Origin: Bacteroidota bacterium
GTDB taxonomy: Bacteria > Bacteroidota > Bacteroidia > Chitinophagales > Chitinophagaceae
NCBI GenBank assembly: GCA_016711825.1
Contig: JADJSG010000006.1
Coordinates: 62,001-126,000, forward strand
Direction: 5' to 3'
Length of the DNA stretch: 64,000 bases
Part shown: piece after piece, positions 1 to 9,401 of the stretch
How the letters are laid out: each line of letters begins with the position of its first letter
Numbering within the stretch: position 1 is the stretch's first letter
Made by a program: the position numbers and the translations under genes
The notes under the pieces: generated by a model
The model's input: the letters and a program-made list of their open reading frames with translations, nothing else
The model's database searches: none
What the model was told of the DNA's origin: nothing

Positions 1-1
1 T

Positions 2-286
2 GGCGGAGGTGATACCATTACTCAACACTGTGCTATATCGCTGGCTTTCTATGGTCAACCTTCATTGTCAGGAAATCATTATTTAAAAATCTTTAGTGAT
101 CATCTTGATACAGATTTGAATGTGGATACAACATACTCATATCTGAATTCGATTATACCGGTATCACTTACGAAATATGATATTGTAGGTGGTCTTATAG
201 AAGGAAGCTTTGAGGGTACCGTTTTGGGTTTAAATATTCCAAGCAGATATGTCTATTGCAATTTCAAGGTGATTAGGACCAATTAA
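2..286 (+). CDS. C-terminal fragment of an unrecognised protein
   Basis: The reading frame is open from base 2 to a TAA at 284-286, so the gene begins left of the window; 94 residues are visible. An internal TTG at 65 could serve as a start, but the frame continues upstream without a stop, so a partial gene is the simpler reading. The fragment is rich in Ser, Thr, Tyr and Gly with alternating hydrophobic residues, which suggests a beta-rich secreted or lipoprotein domain. I recognise no family and assign no function. It ends 59 bases before the PnuC-like gene on the same strand. Confidence 0.6.
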   Translation, partial: GGGDTITQHCAISLAFYGQPSLSGNHYLKIFSDHLDTDLNVDTTYSYLNSIIPVSLTKYDIVGGLIEGSFEGTVLGLNIPSRYVYCNFKVIRTN

Positions 287-345
287 AATTAAAAATTGTA
301 ATGAGACAATAAAGCTTCAAAAGACAATTGATAGGATGCTAAGCA

Positions 346-994
346 ATGACTTTTTTGAGCTGGTCAGTCTTATATTTGCAGAAATTTCTTAATATAAATA
401 TTCTGCAGCAAATCATAACTCAATGCACAAACACCTCCCTAACAGAATGGCTTGCTTTTCTGTTTGGCGTGATACAGGTGGTGCTTGCTTTAAAAAACAA
501 ACCCCTTAACTTTTATGCTGGTATTTTGAGTGTCAGTTTGTATATCTATGTATTTTACACCGTAGAATTATATGCCGAAAGCCTCTTAAATGGCTATTAT
601 TTAATAGTGAGCATCGCAGGGATATTTCTATGGTCGAAAAAGAAAAAGAAAAAGCTTACCCATTACCCATACAAAGAAGCACGAATGGATTAAGGCCTCT
701 GCCCTATTTATTGCTTTGTTTATACTACTTGCATTTATCCTTAAAACCTATACCAAAAGCAATGTACCCTATGCAGATGCCTTAGTGACGGCATTGGCAT
801 GGATTGGCACTTGGCTGATGATACAACGAAAACTTGAACATTGGCTGGTTCTCAACCTTTCAAATACCTTTGCCATACCTCTACTCATTTATAAAGAGCT
901 GGAATTAACCGCCTTATTGACCCTCATTTACTTTGTGATAGCCATTTTAGGGTATTATAAATGGAAGCAGACCATGAAATTAAAGCAACCTTAA
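346..994 (+). pseudogene. pnuC: PnuC-family vitamin/nucleoside transporter, frameshifted
   Basis: PnuC proteins are small inner-membrane facilitators for nicotinamide riboside or related vitamins. The first part (346-693) carries EWLAFLFGVIQVVLALKN and several membrane helices; the second part (in frame up to 994) carries the WIGTWLMIQRKLEHW region and the last helices. The second frame read backwards gives SLPITHTKKHEWI right after the A-rich tract at 634-653, the normal PnuC continuation. One extra base in that tract therefore breaks the gene. Removing one base gives 216 codons, a normal PnuC length. It may be an assembly indel in the A5G repeats, a real mutation, or a site of polymerase slippage. 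The substrate (nicotinamide riboside or thiamine) cannot be told from sequence. The ATG at 346 is the first in frame; the conserved core begins about 33 residues later. Confidence 0.8.
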
Positions 995-1029
995 CGATAA
1001 GCAGGAGAAATGCTCTAAAAAAAAATCTT

Positions 1030-1037
1030 TATATTTG
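1030..1037 (+). promoter_or_regulatory. Bacteroidota -7 box before the SPOR gene
   Basis: TATATTTG matches the Bacteroidota primary sigma -7 consensus TAnnTTTG. It lies 14 bases before the ATG at 1052, so the leader would be short. I see no convincing -33 element. Confidence 0.55.
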
Positions 1038-1051
1038 CGTCTTATACCATT

Positions 1052-1567
1052 ATGAAAAAAATATTTATTCTGCTATTTACCTGTTTTTCTTTTATTGTAC
1101 AGGCACAAACTGAAATAGTTGTGACAGACACTACTGCCCTTCTTGTAGAAGAAAACGTTACAATTTATAAAGACCCGCGTTTAGATATTTTAGAAAAAAG
1201 ACCGGCGTTGATGGCTAAGCTTGAGCTTGAAAACAAAGAAAAAGAAATGCCAATCTACAGACCTATTGTATCGCAGGATGGCAAAAAAACAGTTACAGGA
1301 AGTATCTATACCCAAAAAGGGTTTAGGGTAGTGATTTACAATGGTTCAGAACGTAATAAAGCCCTTGAAGCCAAAAATAATTTTTCGCGTGCCTTCCCTG
1401 GGGTACCCTCTTATATGAGTTATAATGTACCTTCCTATAAAATAAAAGTTGGTAATTTTGAAGATCGTGGAGAAGCCAGTAAATTTATGCGCAGAGTGAG
1501 TGCGGCATTTCCATCCAGTTTTATTGTACCCGATATCGTCACTATAAAAAATATTAATGTCAATTAA
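1052..1567 (+). CDS. Secreted SPOR-domain protein
   Basis: The protein has 171 residues with a signal peptide at 1-19 (cleavage after VQAQ-type residues). The C-terminal half, about 85-165, looks like a SPOR domain: a GFRVVIYNGSERNKAL strand-helix start, a central YKIKVGNFEDRGEASKF and a final hydrophobic strand. SPOR domains bind denuded glycan strands of peptidoglycan, often at division sites, so the protein probably acts in the periplasm on or near the wall. No catalytic domain is present. The stop codon overlaps the start of the following M20 gene by 11 bases, which suggests translational coupling, although a functional link between the two is not obvious. Confidence 0.75.
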   Translation: MKKIFILLFTCFSFIVQAQTEIVVTDTTALLVEENVTIYKDPRLDILEKRPALMAKLELENKEKEMPIYRPIVSQDGKKTVTGSIYTQKGFRVVIYNGSERNKALEAKNNFSRAFPGVPSYMSYNVPSYKIKVGNFEDRGEASKFMRRVSAAFPSSFIVPDIVTIKNINVN

Positions 1568-2738
1568 CACTGCCCTTATCAACGAACTGACAGACCAATA
1601 CTTGTCTGAGTTTATTGCGATTAGAGAACATATACATGCCCACCCCGAATTGTCGTTTCAAGAGTTTGAAACAGCTAAGTATATTTCGAGCAAACTCACC
1701 GAATATGGCATTGCTCATACCACAGGTGTGGCAGGTACAGGTATCGTTGCCCTTATTGAAGGTCAGCAAGCTGACAGCAAAGTCATTGCACTTAGGGCCG
1801 ATATGGATGCCTTACCTATTCAGGAAAAAAACAATACTGCCTATCGCTCCCAGCATGATGGGGTAATGCATGCTTGCGGACATGATGTGCATAGCACCTG
1901 TTTGCTTGGGGCTGCTAAAATATTACAAGAAACCAAGCACCTTTGGAAGGGAAGCGTCAAATGCATTTTTCAACAGGGAGAAGAAAAACATCCCGGTGGC
2001 GCCAGCCTATTGATACAAGCAGGTGTACTTGAAAATCCAAAACCCAGCGCTATTTTTGCTTTGCATGTATATCCTCATTTGCCATATGGCAAAGTAGGTT
2101 TCCGCGAAGGGCAATATATGGCAAGTGCTGATGAAATTTATATCACAGTGCATGGCAAAGGTGGACATGCAGCCCTGCCTCATCAAACCATCGACCCAAT
2201 AGCCATTGCAGCCAACCTCATTGTGAGCTTGCAACAAATCATTTCACGCAACAATAATCCACTCAATCCATCTGTACTTTCTTTTGGACAAATTCATGGG
2301 GGCAATGCAGGCAACGTAATTCCTGATGAAGTTCGTATTGAAGGCACTTTACGTTGTATGGATGAGACATGGAGATTAAAAGCCCATGAACTGATCAAAT
2401 CGCATACATCCCTTCTCTGCGAAGCCATGGGTGCCCGTGCAAGCGTTGAAATTCCGATGGGATATCCATTTTTATATAATCACCCAGCCACCACCCAACG
2501 GGCACGTCAGATAGCCCAAGACGCATTTGGCGAAGATCATGTAGTAGAATTAGACCGAAGGATGGCAGCAGAAGATTTTAGTTTTTATACCCATCATGTG
2601 CCTGGCTGTTTTTTTAGATTAGGGACTTCGTTTGATGGACAATTTACCAAACCTGTTCATAATGCCGAATTTGACATCTACCAACAGGCTATCGGAGTGG
2701 GTGTGAAAGCCCTTTGTGAAATAGCTACGAAGTATTGA
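1557..2738 (+). CDS. M20D-family amidohydrolase (N-acyl amino acid hydrolase type)
   Basis: This is a cytosolic metal-dependent amidohydrolase of the HipO/AmaA type, 393 residues, a usual family length. HAHPELSFQE lies at 28-37, ADMDALPIQE at 81-90, the metal-binding ACGHDVH at 106-112 with Cys107 and His109, and GEE at 141-143 with the catalytic Glu. A dimerisation domain occupies about 180-290, and a late KPVHNAEFDI supplies the last His ligand. Family members remove acyl groups from N-acyl amino acids or hydrolyse related amides; the exact substrate is unknown. The ATG overlaps the end of the SPOR gene by 11 bases, and no later start preserves the N-terminal helix. Confidence 0.88.
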   Translation: MSINTALINELTDQYLSEFIAIREHIHAHPELSFQEFETAKYISSKLTEYGIAHTTGVAGTGIVALIEGQQADSKVIALRADMDALPIQEKNNTAYRSQHDGVMHACGHDVHSTCLLGAAKILQETKHLWKGSVKCIFQQGEEKHPGGASLLIQAGVLENPKPSAIFALHVYPHLPYGKVGFREGQYMASADEIYITVHGKGGHAALPHQTIDPIAIAANLIVSLQQIISRNNNPLNPSVLSFGQIHGGNAGNVIPDEVRIEGTLRCMDETWRLKAHELIKSHTSLLCEAMGARASVEIPMGYPFLYNHPATTQRARQIAQDAFGEDHVVELDRRMAAEDFSFYTHHVPGCFFRLGTSFDGQFTKPVHNAEFDIYQQAIGVGVKALCEIATKY

Positions 2739-2945
2739 TTTTCAACGTTAAGGTTTGACAGATAAATATGCTAAAACTATTTGTTTAATGCAATACACTT
2801 TGCATTCCAGATAAAATAAACGACCCATGAGTCATTAATATCATTGTGTTATCGTTAAGAAGAGCACTCCATAATTGGAACGTATTTCATGCATCCATCA
2901 GCTACTTCTAATAACCTATTAAAGGGTTTCAAATAAAGGGTTTCT

Positions 2946-3617
2946 TTATTTTTTTGGTTTCCATTTTTTCAGCACTTTGGTACCGATGATTTTAATATCT
3001 TCTTTAGGTCTATCACTTCCATCACGTGCTACTGTAGATATTTCATTGACAATTTCTTGCCCTTCCACCACTTGTCCAAACACCGTATACGAACCATCTA
3101 AATGCGGGGTACCGCCAATGGTTTTATAGGTATTTCTGGCTTCTTCCGAAAAGGTGACTTTATTATTTGTTTCGATACTTGTTAAATCGGCATCGGTGAA
3201 TGTTTTGCCTACCACAATATAAAACTGGCAACCACTGGATGCCTTTTCAGGATTATTGTCACGTGCTGCTGCCAAGGCTCCTTGCTTATGATAATAGGTA
3301 GGTAACATAAATTCGGCTGGTATTTTATACCCAATATCACCGTTACCTAACATTTGACCCACCAATGCATTTTTACTTGCGGGGTCGCCACCTTGTATCA
3401 TAAATTGCGGTATCACACGATGAAACAACACACTGTCGTAAAAATTCTCTTTTGCTAATTTTAAGAAATTTTCAGCATGTTGGGGCACATCGGCATATAA
3501 CTCTACGGTAATGTTTCCTTTGTTGGTTTTAATTTCAACAAAACTATTTTTCGATTTTTTGGCAAAAGATGCTGTTACGGCTGTAGTGAGTATCAGCATG
3601 AAGATTAGTTTTTTCAT
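2946..3617 (-). CDS. Periplasmic cyclophilin-type peptidyl-prolyl isomerase
   Basis: The protein has 223 residues with a signal peptide at about 1-19 (KKLIFMLILTTAVTASFA). The cyclophilin domain covers about 25-215: FVEIKTNKGNITVELY, then FHRVIPQFMIQGGDP, then GCQFYIVV and YTVFGQVVEGQEIV. The catalytic Arg sits in the FHRVI motif and the QFYI motif is present. It should catalyse cis-trans isomerisation of prolyl bonds during folding of exported proteins. It converges with the M20D gene across 207 bases containing no clear hairpin, although two copies of an AAACCCTTT-type repeat lie at 2916-2940. Confidence 0.9.
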   Translation of the reverse strand: MKKLIFMLILTTAVTASFAKKSKNSFVEIKTNKGNITVELYADVPQHAENFLKLAKENFYDSVLFHRVIPQFMIQGGDPASKNALVGQMLGNGDIGYKIPAEFMLPTYYHKQGALAAARDNNPEKASSGCQFYIVVGKTFTDADLTSIETNNKVTFSEEARNTYKTIGGTPHLDGSYTVFGQVVEGQEIVNEISTVARDGSDRPKEDIKIIGTKVLKKWKPKK

Positions 3618-3932
3618 CTCGTAAAAATATAAAACAATTTTTAAAAAATCACTTCAAATTATTTTTTTCACCTATGAATGCTTAAAAAGTATGTATTGCG
3701 ATCATGCCTCTTATTACAATACTTTAATTCAACAAAACAAATTTTACATAATAGATGTATTATCTGGTTTAAAGAAAAACTTTATAATGCCTACACACAT
3801 TGCATTTCAGCAAAAAGAAAATAGCCTGTATTAAATTTTTGGTTGGCATATACACTATTGATTCATTAAAACACCTCAATTTTAAGGGCGTATCATGTAC
3901 ATTTGCAAGCATAACATGAAGCCGTAGACTGT
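3618..3932. other. Divergent intergenic region, cyclophilin/ribF
   Basis: This 315-base AT-rich stretch separates the divergent cyclophilin and ribF genes. Apart from the ribF -7 box near its right end I see no gene, hairpin or repeat. Confidence 0.5.
3898..3905 (+). promoter_or_regulatory. -7 box before ribF
   Basis: TACATTTG fits TAnnTTTG and lies 27 bases before the ribF ATG. No FMN-riboswitch-like conserved core was recognised in the leader. Confidence 0.5.
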
Positions 3933-4868
3933 ATGAATGTTTTTTTTGGATTAGATCAATTACCCAAATTTCACCACGCTGTTGTTACCATTGGCACTTT
4001 TGACGGTGTGCATTTGGGGCATCAGGTAATCTTAGAAAGTTTGAAACAACGGGCAACTAGTATACAAGGTGAAACCGTGATTATTACTTTTGAGCCTCAC
4101 CCACGATTTGTGATTAGTCCCAATCAACAAGCTATATCATTGTTAAATACATTAGATGAAAAAATTGAAAATTTGCGGATTGCAGGTATTGACAATGTAG
4201 TGATTGTGGAATTTACCAAGGCCTTTGCTGCATTAGAAGCAACGGATTATATCAAACATTTTCTGGTTGAAAAATTTAATCCACACACCATCATCATCGG
4301 TTACGATCATCAATTTGGCAAAAACAGACAAGGGAATTTTCAACTATTAGAATCAATGAAACATACCTATCATTTTGCATTAGAAGAAATACCGATGCAA
4401 CTGATTGCCCAAAACAAAATATCATCTACCCAAATACGCGAAGCCCTTCAATGTGGTGATGTACGCAAAGCGGCCCTTTATTTAGGTAAAAAATATTCGA
4501 TACAAGGCACTGTCATTGAAGGCAGAAAGCAAGGTCGTACCCTTGGCTACCCAACTGCCAATTTACATATTGAAGAACCTTTTAAACTGATACCCGCTCA
4601 GGGAGTGTATGCTGTGTATGCATCTGTGGGTGAACAATTGTTTAAAGGTATGCTAAACATTGGCACCAATCCTACCTTTACAGATCATAATCAGGTGCAT
4701 ATTGAAGTACATATATTTAACTTTGATCAAAACATTTATGGAGAAAAAGTAAAGTTGATATTTGTAGAAAAAATGCGTGATGAAATAAAATTTGAGTCCT
4801 TAGCGCAACTCATCGAAGCTTTAGATGCCGACAAGCAACATGCCTTGAACCTCTTACAAAATGATTGA
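3933..4868 (+). CDS. ribF: Bifunctional riboflavin kinase / FAD synthetase
   Basis: RibF phosphorylates riboflavin to FMN and adenylylates FMN to FAD in the cytosol. The 311-residue length is typical. The N-terminal nucleotidyltransferase domain (about 1-180) has GTFDGVHLGHQ near residue 22 and a later SSTQIREAL segment corresponding to the ISSTxIR motif. The C-terminal flavokinase domain (about 185-305) has the GRTLGYPTANL motif and GVYAVYA. The only plausible start is the ATG at 3933. It appears to be monocistronic, followed by a small lipoprotein gene with its own promoter. Confidence 0.95.
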   Translation: MNVFFGLDQLPKFHHAVVTIGTFDGVHLGHQVILESLKQRATSIQGETVIITFEPHPRFVISPNQQAISLLNTLDEKIENLRIAGIDNVVIVEFTKAFAALEATDYIKHFLVEKFNPHTIIIGYDHQFGKNRQGNFQLLESMKHTYHFALEEIPMQLIAQNKISSTQIREALQCGDVRKAALYLGKKYSIQGTVIEGRKQGRTLGYPTANLHIEEPFKLIPAQGVYAVYASVGEQLFKGMLNIGTNPTFTDHNQVHIEVHIFNFDQNIYGEKVKLIFVEKMRDEIKFESLAQLIEALDADKQHALNLLQND

Positions 4869-4947
4869 TTTTAGGCTATTTTGTAAAAAAAAAGCCACTT
4901 TGTACATTCATTTTGCCCTGAATGTTTTATATTTCATTTTATAGACT

Positions 4948-4955
4948 TATATTTG
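4948..4955 (+). promoter_or_regulatory. -7 box that fixes the start of the small lipoprotein gene
   Basis: TATATTTG lies between an upstream in-frame ATG (4922) and the ATG at 4982. Initiation about 6 bases downstream of the box would exclude the first ATG and favour the second. Confidence 0.5.
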
Positions 4956-4981
4956 GTTCTGAAAAAAAATTCATACAATTT

Positions 4982-5182
4982 ATGAAAGCGATAATTTTTG
5001 CGTTTGTTGGTATAATAACTGCTGCTGGGTTTTGTTCATGTAATAAAGATTTTACTTGTCGTTGTACTTTTGCAGATACCACCAGAAATTTTGATATCAA
5101 GATAGAAAAAGTGCGCAAAAACGATGCTAAAGTATTATGTACCGACTATGGCCAATTTGTTGGTAATTGTGTGTTGCAATAA
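4982..5182 (+). CDS. Small Cys-rich lipoprotein-like protein
   Basis: The protein has 66 residues if read from the ATG at 4982, which starts a clean signal sequence (KAIIFAFVGIITAAGFC). An in-frame ATG at 4922 would add 20 residues but lies upstream of the probable promoter. Cysteines follow the hydrophobic segment (FCSC), so lipoprotein processing is possible, although the lipobox is not canonical. Six cysteines in about 50 mature residues suggest disulfides. No family was recognised. Its stop codon abuts the stop codon of rarA on the other strand with no base between. Confidence 0.6.
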   Translation: MKAIIFAFVGIITAAGFCSCNKDFTCRCTFADTTRNFDIKIEKVRKNDAKVLCTDYGQFVGNCVLQ

Positions 5183-6448
5183 TCAATAGTTATATTTTTC
5201 TTTCCACCTCAGCTTTAGAAAATTTCTTATTTCTGCTTCTTTGCTATTATTACCTGGTTGATAAAGGGTAGTACCGCTAATGGCTTCGGGCAATAATTCC
5301 TGTCCCGCAAAATTAAGCGACTCATGATGGTCATACTGATATCCTTTACCATATTGTAAATTTTTCATCAATGAGGTAGGCGCATTGCGTATATGAAGGG
5401 GCACTGGTAGGTCACCATGACTTTTGACCCATGCCAAGGCAGTTTCTATTGCCATATAACTCGCATTGCTTTTCACCGAAGTAGCCAAATAAATTGCACA
5501 TTGCGATAAGATAATACGTGCTTCAGGATACCCAATTTTGTTGACCGACTCAAAGGTAGCATTTGCCAATAATAATGCATTGGGGTTTGCATTGCCGATA
5601 TCTTCACTGGCAAAAATGATCATACGGCGTGCGATAAATTTAACATCTTCGCCACCGGCTATCATACGTGCCAACCAATACACGGCAGCATTCGGATCGC
5701 TACCTCGCATGCTTTTGATAAAGGCTGAAATGATATCGTAATGTTGTTCACCATTTTTATCATACAAAGCAATATTGTTTTGGGCTATGAGCATCACCCG
5801 CTCGTTGGTGATGGTGATTTCATTTTCATTGGATAGATTATTTACCACAAGCTCTAACAGATTGAGTAGTTTACGCGCATCGCCTCCAGACAATTGTATG
5901 AGGGCTTGTTCTTCCTCTATCGTAATATTCATTGTTTGCAATACCACATCGACTTGTAAGGCATGGTGTAGCAATTGACTTAAATCATCTGTTGTCAGCG
6001 ATTTGAGTATATACACCTGGCAACGGCTAAGCAAGGCACTGTTGACTTCAAACGATGGATTTTCTGTGGTGGCACCTATCAGGGTAATAATGCCTTTTTC
6101 CACAGCATAAAGCAAAGCATCTTGTTGTCCTTTATTGAATCGATGTATTTCATCAATAAACAAAATAACTTCTTGTTCTGTGCTTGCTTTCTCAATCACC
6201 GCACGTACATCTTTTACCCCACTACTGATGGCACTTAAGGTATAAAAGGGCCTGTCTAGACTGTGTGCGATGATATTGGCAATGGTGGTTTTGCCCACCC
6301 CTGGTGGCCCCCACAATATCATGGAAGGAACTTTATTGATTTCAAGGGCTTTTTGAAGCATACTTCCCTGAGCAGTTAGATGCTGTTGACCAATGAGTTG
6401 CGATAATGTGACGGGACGTAGTCTTTCGGCTAATGGTAGCGACATCAA
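5183..6448 (-). CDS. rarA: Replication-associated recombination protein A (AAA+ ATPase)
   Basis: RarA/MgsA is a clamp-loader-like AAA+ ATPase that acts at stalled replication forks. The 421-residue protein shows the N-terminal AERLRP start, Walker A GPPGVGKTT near residue 46, Walker B LFIDEIHRF near 97, sensor-1 GATTENPSF near 125, an arginine finger in ALLSRC and SGGDARKLLN. The C-terminal helical and MgsA tetramerisation regions run to the end (YGKGYQYDHHE). It stands alone, tail-to-tail with the small lipoprotein gene without any intergenic base. Confidence 0.95.
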   Translation of the reverse strand: MMSLPLAERLRPVTLSQLIGQQHLTAQGSMLQKALEINKVPSMILWGPPGVGKTTIANIIAHSLDRPFYTLSAISSGVKDVRAVIEKASTEQEVILFIDEIHRFNKGQQDALLYAVEKGIITLIGATTENPSFEVNSALLSRCQVYILKSLTTDDLSQLLHHALQVDVVLQTMNITIEEEQALIQLSGGDARKLLNLLELVVNNLSNENEITITNERVMLIAQNNIALYDKNGEQHYDIISAFIKSMRGSDPNAAVYWLARMIAGGEDVKFIARRMIIFASEDIGNANPNALLLANATFESVNKIGYPEARIILSQCAIYLATSVKSNASYMAIETALAWVKSHGDLPVPLHIRNAPTSLMKNLQYGKGYQYDHHESLNFAGQELLPEAISGTTLYQPGNNSKEAEIRNFLKLRWKEKYNY

Positions 6449-6728
6449 TAATTATTTTTAATAAAGATAAGATATTTTTTAATGGCATGCACAATACCTT
6501 CTATACAAAATAGCGCATGTATTTTTTTTATACAAACATTCAATATAATGGCCTCTTATATGTATTTATTAATAGCTTTTAACATCCTTTCAATCTAGTT
6601 CTATATATAAAATAATGGCATCCTGTATAAACCATAGGTGTAATACTTTAAACGCAATGGCGATAAAATATTTGCTACAATAACGATATTAAACATGCTG
6701 TTGCCATTTTTCTTTTTATTTTTACCTC

Positions 6729-7877
6729 ATGCCCATATTATCCGCCGATTACTTATTTGATGGTGAAACCTATTTACCAAGCAATACCGTTTTGCAAGTC
6801 TCTGATAAGGGGGTCATTGAAGCTATTTTTCAAACAGATAACAAGACTGATGTTGAGGTGTATGAAGGACTATTGATGCCCGGTATGATCAATGCGCATT
6901 GCCATTTAGAGCTTTCTCATATGCAAAATCAAATATCAGAAGGTAAAGGACTTGTTGCATTTTTGCTTGGTATATTAGCTCAGCGTACACTTATGCGTGC
7001 CGATGATATACTAACTGCCATTGCAAAGGCTGAAGCATCCATGTTGGCCAATGGTATTGTGGCAGTGGGTGATATCAGCAATACCCTCGATACCCTTCCC
7101 CAAAAGGCCAGGCAACAGTTACATTATCAAACCTTTGTGGAGTGTTTGGGACTCAAAGAAGAAAAAGCGATGGATATTTTTTTACAAGCAAAAAAAATGC
7201 AATCGCAGTTTGCCCTTTATGGTAACAGCAGCCTTGCCTTGCATGCACCTTATACCTTAAGTCATCGATTGATAAAACTGGTAAATGAAGATGGCAAGGG
7301 ACAAGTGACCACCATACATAATCAAGAGTGTGAAGCTGAAAATGAATTGTTTATGCATAGAACCGGTGATTTTTTATCCCTATTTGAAGCTGTGCATTTT
7401 AATATCAACGATTTCATCACTGCACAGAAAAATTCTTTGCAAACTTATTTGCCACTGATGGAGCAAGCACAACCTTTAATATTAGTACACAATACAGTAA
7501 CTACCACAGAGGATATTGCATTTGCACAAGCTACTGGCAAGCAACTCTATTGGTGTTTATGCCCAAATGCCAATCTATACATCGAAGGTCGATTACCCAA
7601 TATACCTCTCATGTTACAAGCTGGATGCACCCTTGTATTAGGCACAGATAGTTTGGCTTCAAATCACAGTTTAAGTATTTGGGATGAAATAAAAACGATA
7701 CGAACACACTACCCTGAAATAGCCCTTGAAACAATGCTTCAATGGGCCTGTATCAATGGAGCTCAGGCACTGGGTATGGATGCATCTCTCGGACGATTTG
7801 CCATTGGCAAACAACCAGGAGTCGTTTATATCCCCGATTTTCATCATGCGAATTCCACCCCTTGTAAATTGTATTAA
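6729..7877 (+). CDS. Amidohydrolase-superfamily deaminase (ATZ/TRZ type)
   Basis: This 382-residue protein has a composite beta domain at the N-terminus, then GMINAHCHLELSH with the HxH metal motif near residues 57-59. A His in TIHNQECEAENE, a later LVHNT and GTDSLASNHSLS carrying the late Asp ligand follow. This pattern is that of the chlorohydrolase/deaminase branch containing S-adenosylhomocysteine, 5'-deoxyadenosine and aminofutalosine deaminases. An aminofutalosine role in menaquinone synthesis is possible but no other menaquinone gene is nearby, so I leave the substrate open. It likely acts in the cytosol as an amine or imine hydrolase. The ATG at 6729 follows a T-rich -7-like sequence. 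Confidence 0.75.
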   Translation: MPILSADYLFDGETYLPSNTVLQVSDKGVIEAIFQTDNKTDVEVYEGLLMPGMINAHCHLELSHMQNQISEGKGLVAFLLGILAQRTLMRADDILTAIAKAEASMLANGIVAVGDISNTLDTLPQKARQQLHYQTFVECLGLKEEKAMDIFLQAKKMQSQFALYGNSSLALHAPYTLSHRLIKLVNEDGKGQVTTIHNQECEAENELFMHRTGDFLSLFEAVHFNINDFITAQKNSLQTYLPLMEQAQPLILVHNTVTTTEDIAFAQATGKQLYWCLCPNANLYIEGRLPNIPLMLQAGCTLVLGTDSLASNHSLSIWDEIKTIRTHYPEIALETMLQWACINGAQALGMDASLGRFAIGKQPGVVYIPDFHHANSTPCKLY

Positions 7878-8225
7878 TACCTTCAAACCACTGGCAAATG
7901 ACCTGTTTAGGATCATCAACATGAAAGATACATTGCATGTGTTTGTCATGATTATAAATGTATTTGGTATTCCTTATACAACTTTAGTACTTTTACCTAT
8001 TATTCAAGGTTGTAATACCAACAACACATTAAAGATAGTCCTTTTGATATTAGCTTAAATGCATAGTGTGTAGGCGTTATACAGATATTTTTAATCTACC
8101 TTTTAAATACTTTTGGTATAAGCCCTTTTGAGGATAAACTAAAACACAAAAAAAGCTGCAGTTAAAAGATAGAAACCATTCAACAGATAAATCAGAATTA
8201 TGGAGAACAAACAAGAAAAAAGAAA
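7878..8225. other. Intergenic region with no supported gene
   Basis: These 348 bases separate the amidohydrolase and the PAS kinase. Short open frames exist, but none has a plausible start, a recognisable domain or a promoter. No strong hairpin was seen. Confidence 0.4.
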
Positions 8226-9395
8226 ATGCTTAAAAATAAATATATCCCCACCGCCGAATTTTATAGCCAAATCATTGACAGCTTACAAGATTATTCCATT
8301 TTTACCCTCGATAATGATTTTATTATCAATAGCTGGAGTTCTGGTTCTACTAAAATTTTTGGATACGAAACAGATGAAGTGATAGGGGAACCATTCGATA
8401 TTATTTTTACGGAACAAGATTTAAGCACTGGTATTCCAAAGCGAGAAATTGAAGTTGCATTAAAAGAAGGCAGAGCCACTGACAATAGGTGGCATATCAC
8501 AAAAGATAAAAACCTATTTTATGCCTATGGTTTGGTGTTTCCACTCATAGGTATGGAAGGTGAGATGCTGGGTTATGTAAAAATATTACGTGACTTAACA
8601 GAGCGCAAGCAATCAGAAGATGCTATCAGAAATTATATCAAAGAGTTGGAAGAATTAAATACCCACAAAGAGAGTGTGTTGGCTATATTATCGCACGATT
8701 TGAGAAGTCCACTTTCCTCTATTATTGGCACCACAAAGTATTTAAAAGATAATCATCAGAAAATGAAACCAGAGGCTGTGCAGGAAATGCTTGACCTGCT
8801 GTATAAATCATCAAATGATGAGCTGGTGATGTTAGATTATTTAGTAGAATGGGCAAGAATCAAATATGCTTCAGACACCTTTTCTCCATCAAAAATAAAA
8901 CTCACCGATTATATCAACAAAGTATTTGATACTTTAAATGAATCAGCTTCTATCAATACCATCAATCTTCATCATGAAATACAAGAAGATACTGCCGTAT
9001 TTGCCGATGGAAAAATGCTCATATCCATCATTCAAAATATAGTATCAAATGCCATCAGGCATACAGAAAAGGGAGGAGACATCACCGTGTCGGCTAAAAC
9101 GCAAGATGATAAAATCATTGTGCAGGTAAAAGATACGGGAATTGGCATGTCAAAAGAAATCCTTGACAAACTTTTTACCCCACAAATGAAAACACTTTCT
9201 GAAACAAGAAAAAAGAATAAAGGTGCGGGTATTGGCTTATTACTGGTGAAAGGTTTTTTAGAAAAAAATGGCGGCGAAATATGGGTTGAAAGTATAGAAG
9301 GTGAAGGCTCTAGTTTTTATTTTACCTTACCTATCGAAAAACCCATTTACAAAATAGGCAGCTCAGACGAAATCATGTTTGACGAAAGTGCTTAA
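8226..9395 (+). CDS. Soluble PAS-domain sensor histidine kinase (orphan)
   Basis: The protein has 389 residues and no membrane helix or signal peptide, so it should sense a cytosolic signal. A PAS domain covers about 10-125 (FTLDNDFIINSWSSG, GYVKILRDLTERK). A short coiled linker leads to the HisKA helix with LSHDLRSPLSS; the phospho-acceptor is His157. The HATPase domain shows the N box (NIVSNAIRHT), G1 box (VKDTGIGMS) and G2 box (GAGIGLLLV). No response regulator is adjacent, so its partner is elsewhere. The PAS sequence does not reveal a cofactor. It converges with nadE with only 6 bases between the stop codons. Confidence 0.88.
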   Translation: MLKNKYIPTAEFYSQIIDSLQDYSIFTLDNDFIINSWSSGSTKIFGYETDEVIGEPFDIIFTEQDLSTGIPKREIEVALKEGRATDNRWHITKDKNLFYAYGLVFPLIGMEGEMLGYVKILRDLTERKQSEDAIRNYIKELEELNTHKESVLAILSHDLRSPLSSIIGTTKYLKDNHQKMKPEAVQEMLDLLYKSSNDELVMLDYLVEWARIKYASDTFSPSKIKLTDYINKVFDTLNESASINTINLHHEIQEDTAVFADGKMLISIIQNIVSNAIRHTEKGGDITVSAKTQDDKIIVQVKDTGIGMSKEILDKLFTPQMKTLSETRKKNKGAGIGLLLVKGFLEKNGGEIWVESIEGEGSSFYFTLPIEKPIYKIGSSDEIMFDESA

Positions 9396-9401
9396 GTTTT
9401 T

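Noticed and set aside
1346..1582. Open frame antisense to the SPOR gene
   Set aside because: It has no domain or signal and is fully explained as a shadow of the real gene; the same holds for most antisense frames in the window.
3906..3932. FMN riboswitch before ribF
   Set aside because: The leader is only about 20-25 bases after the -7 box, too short for the aptamer, and no conserved core is visible.
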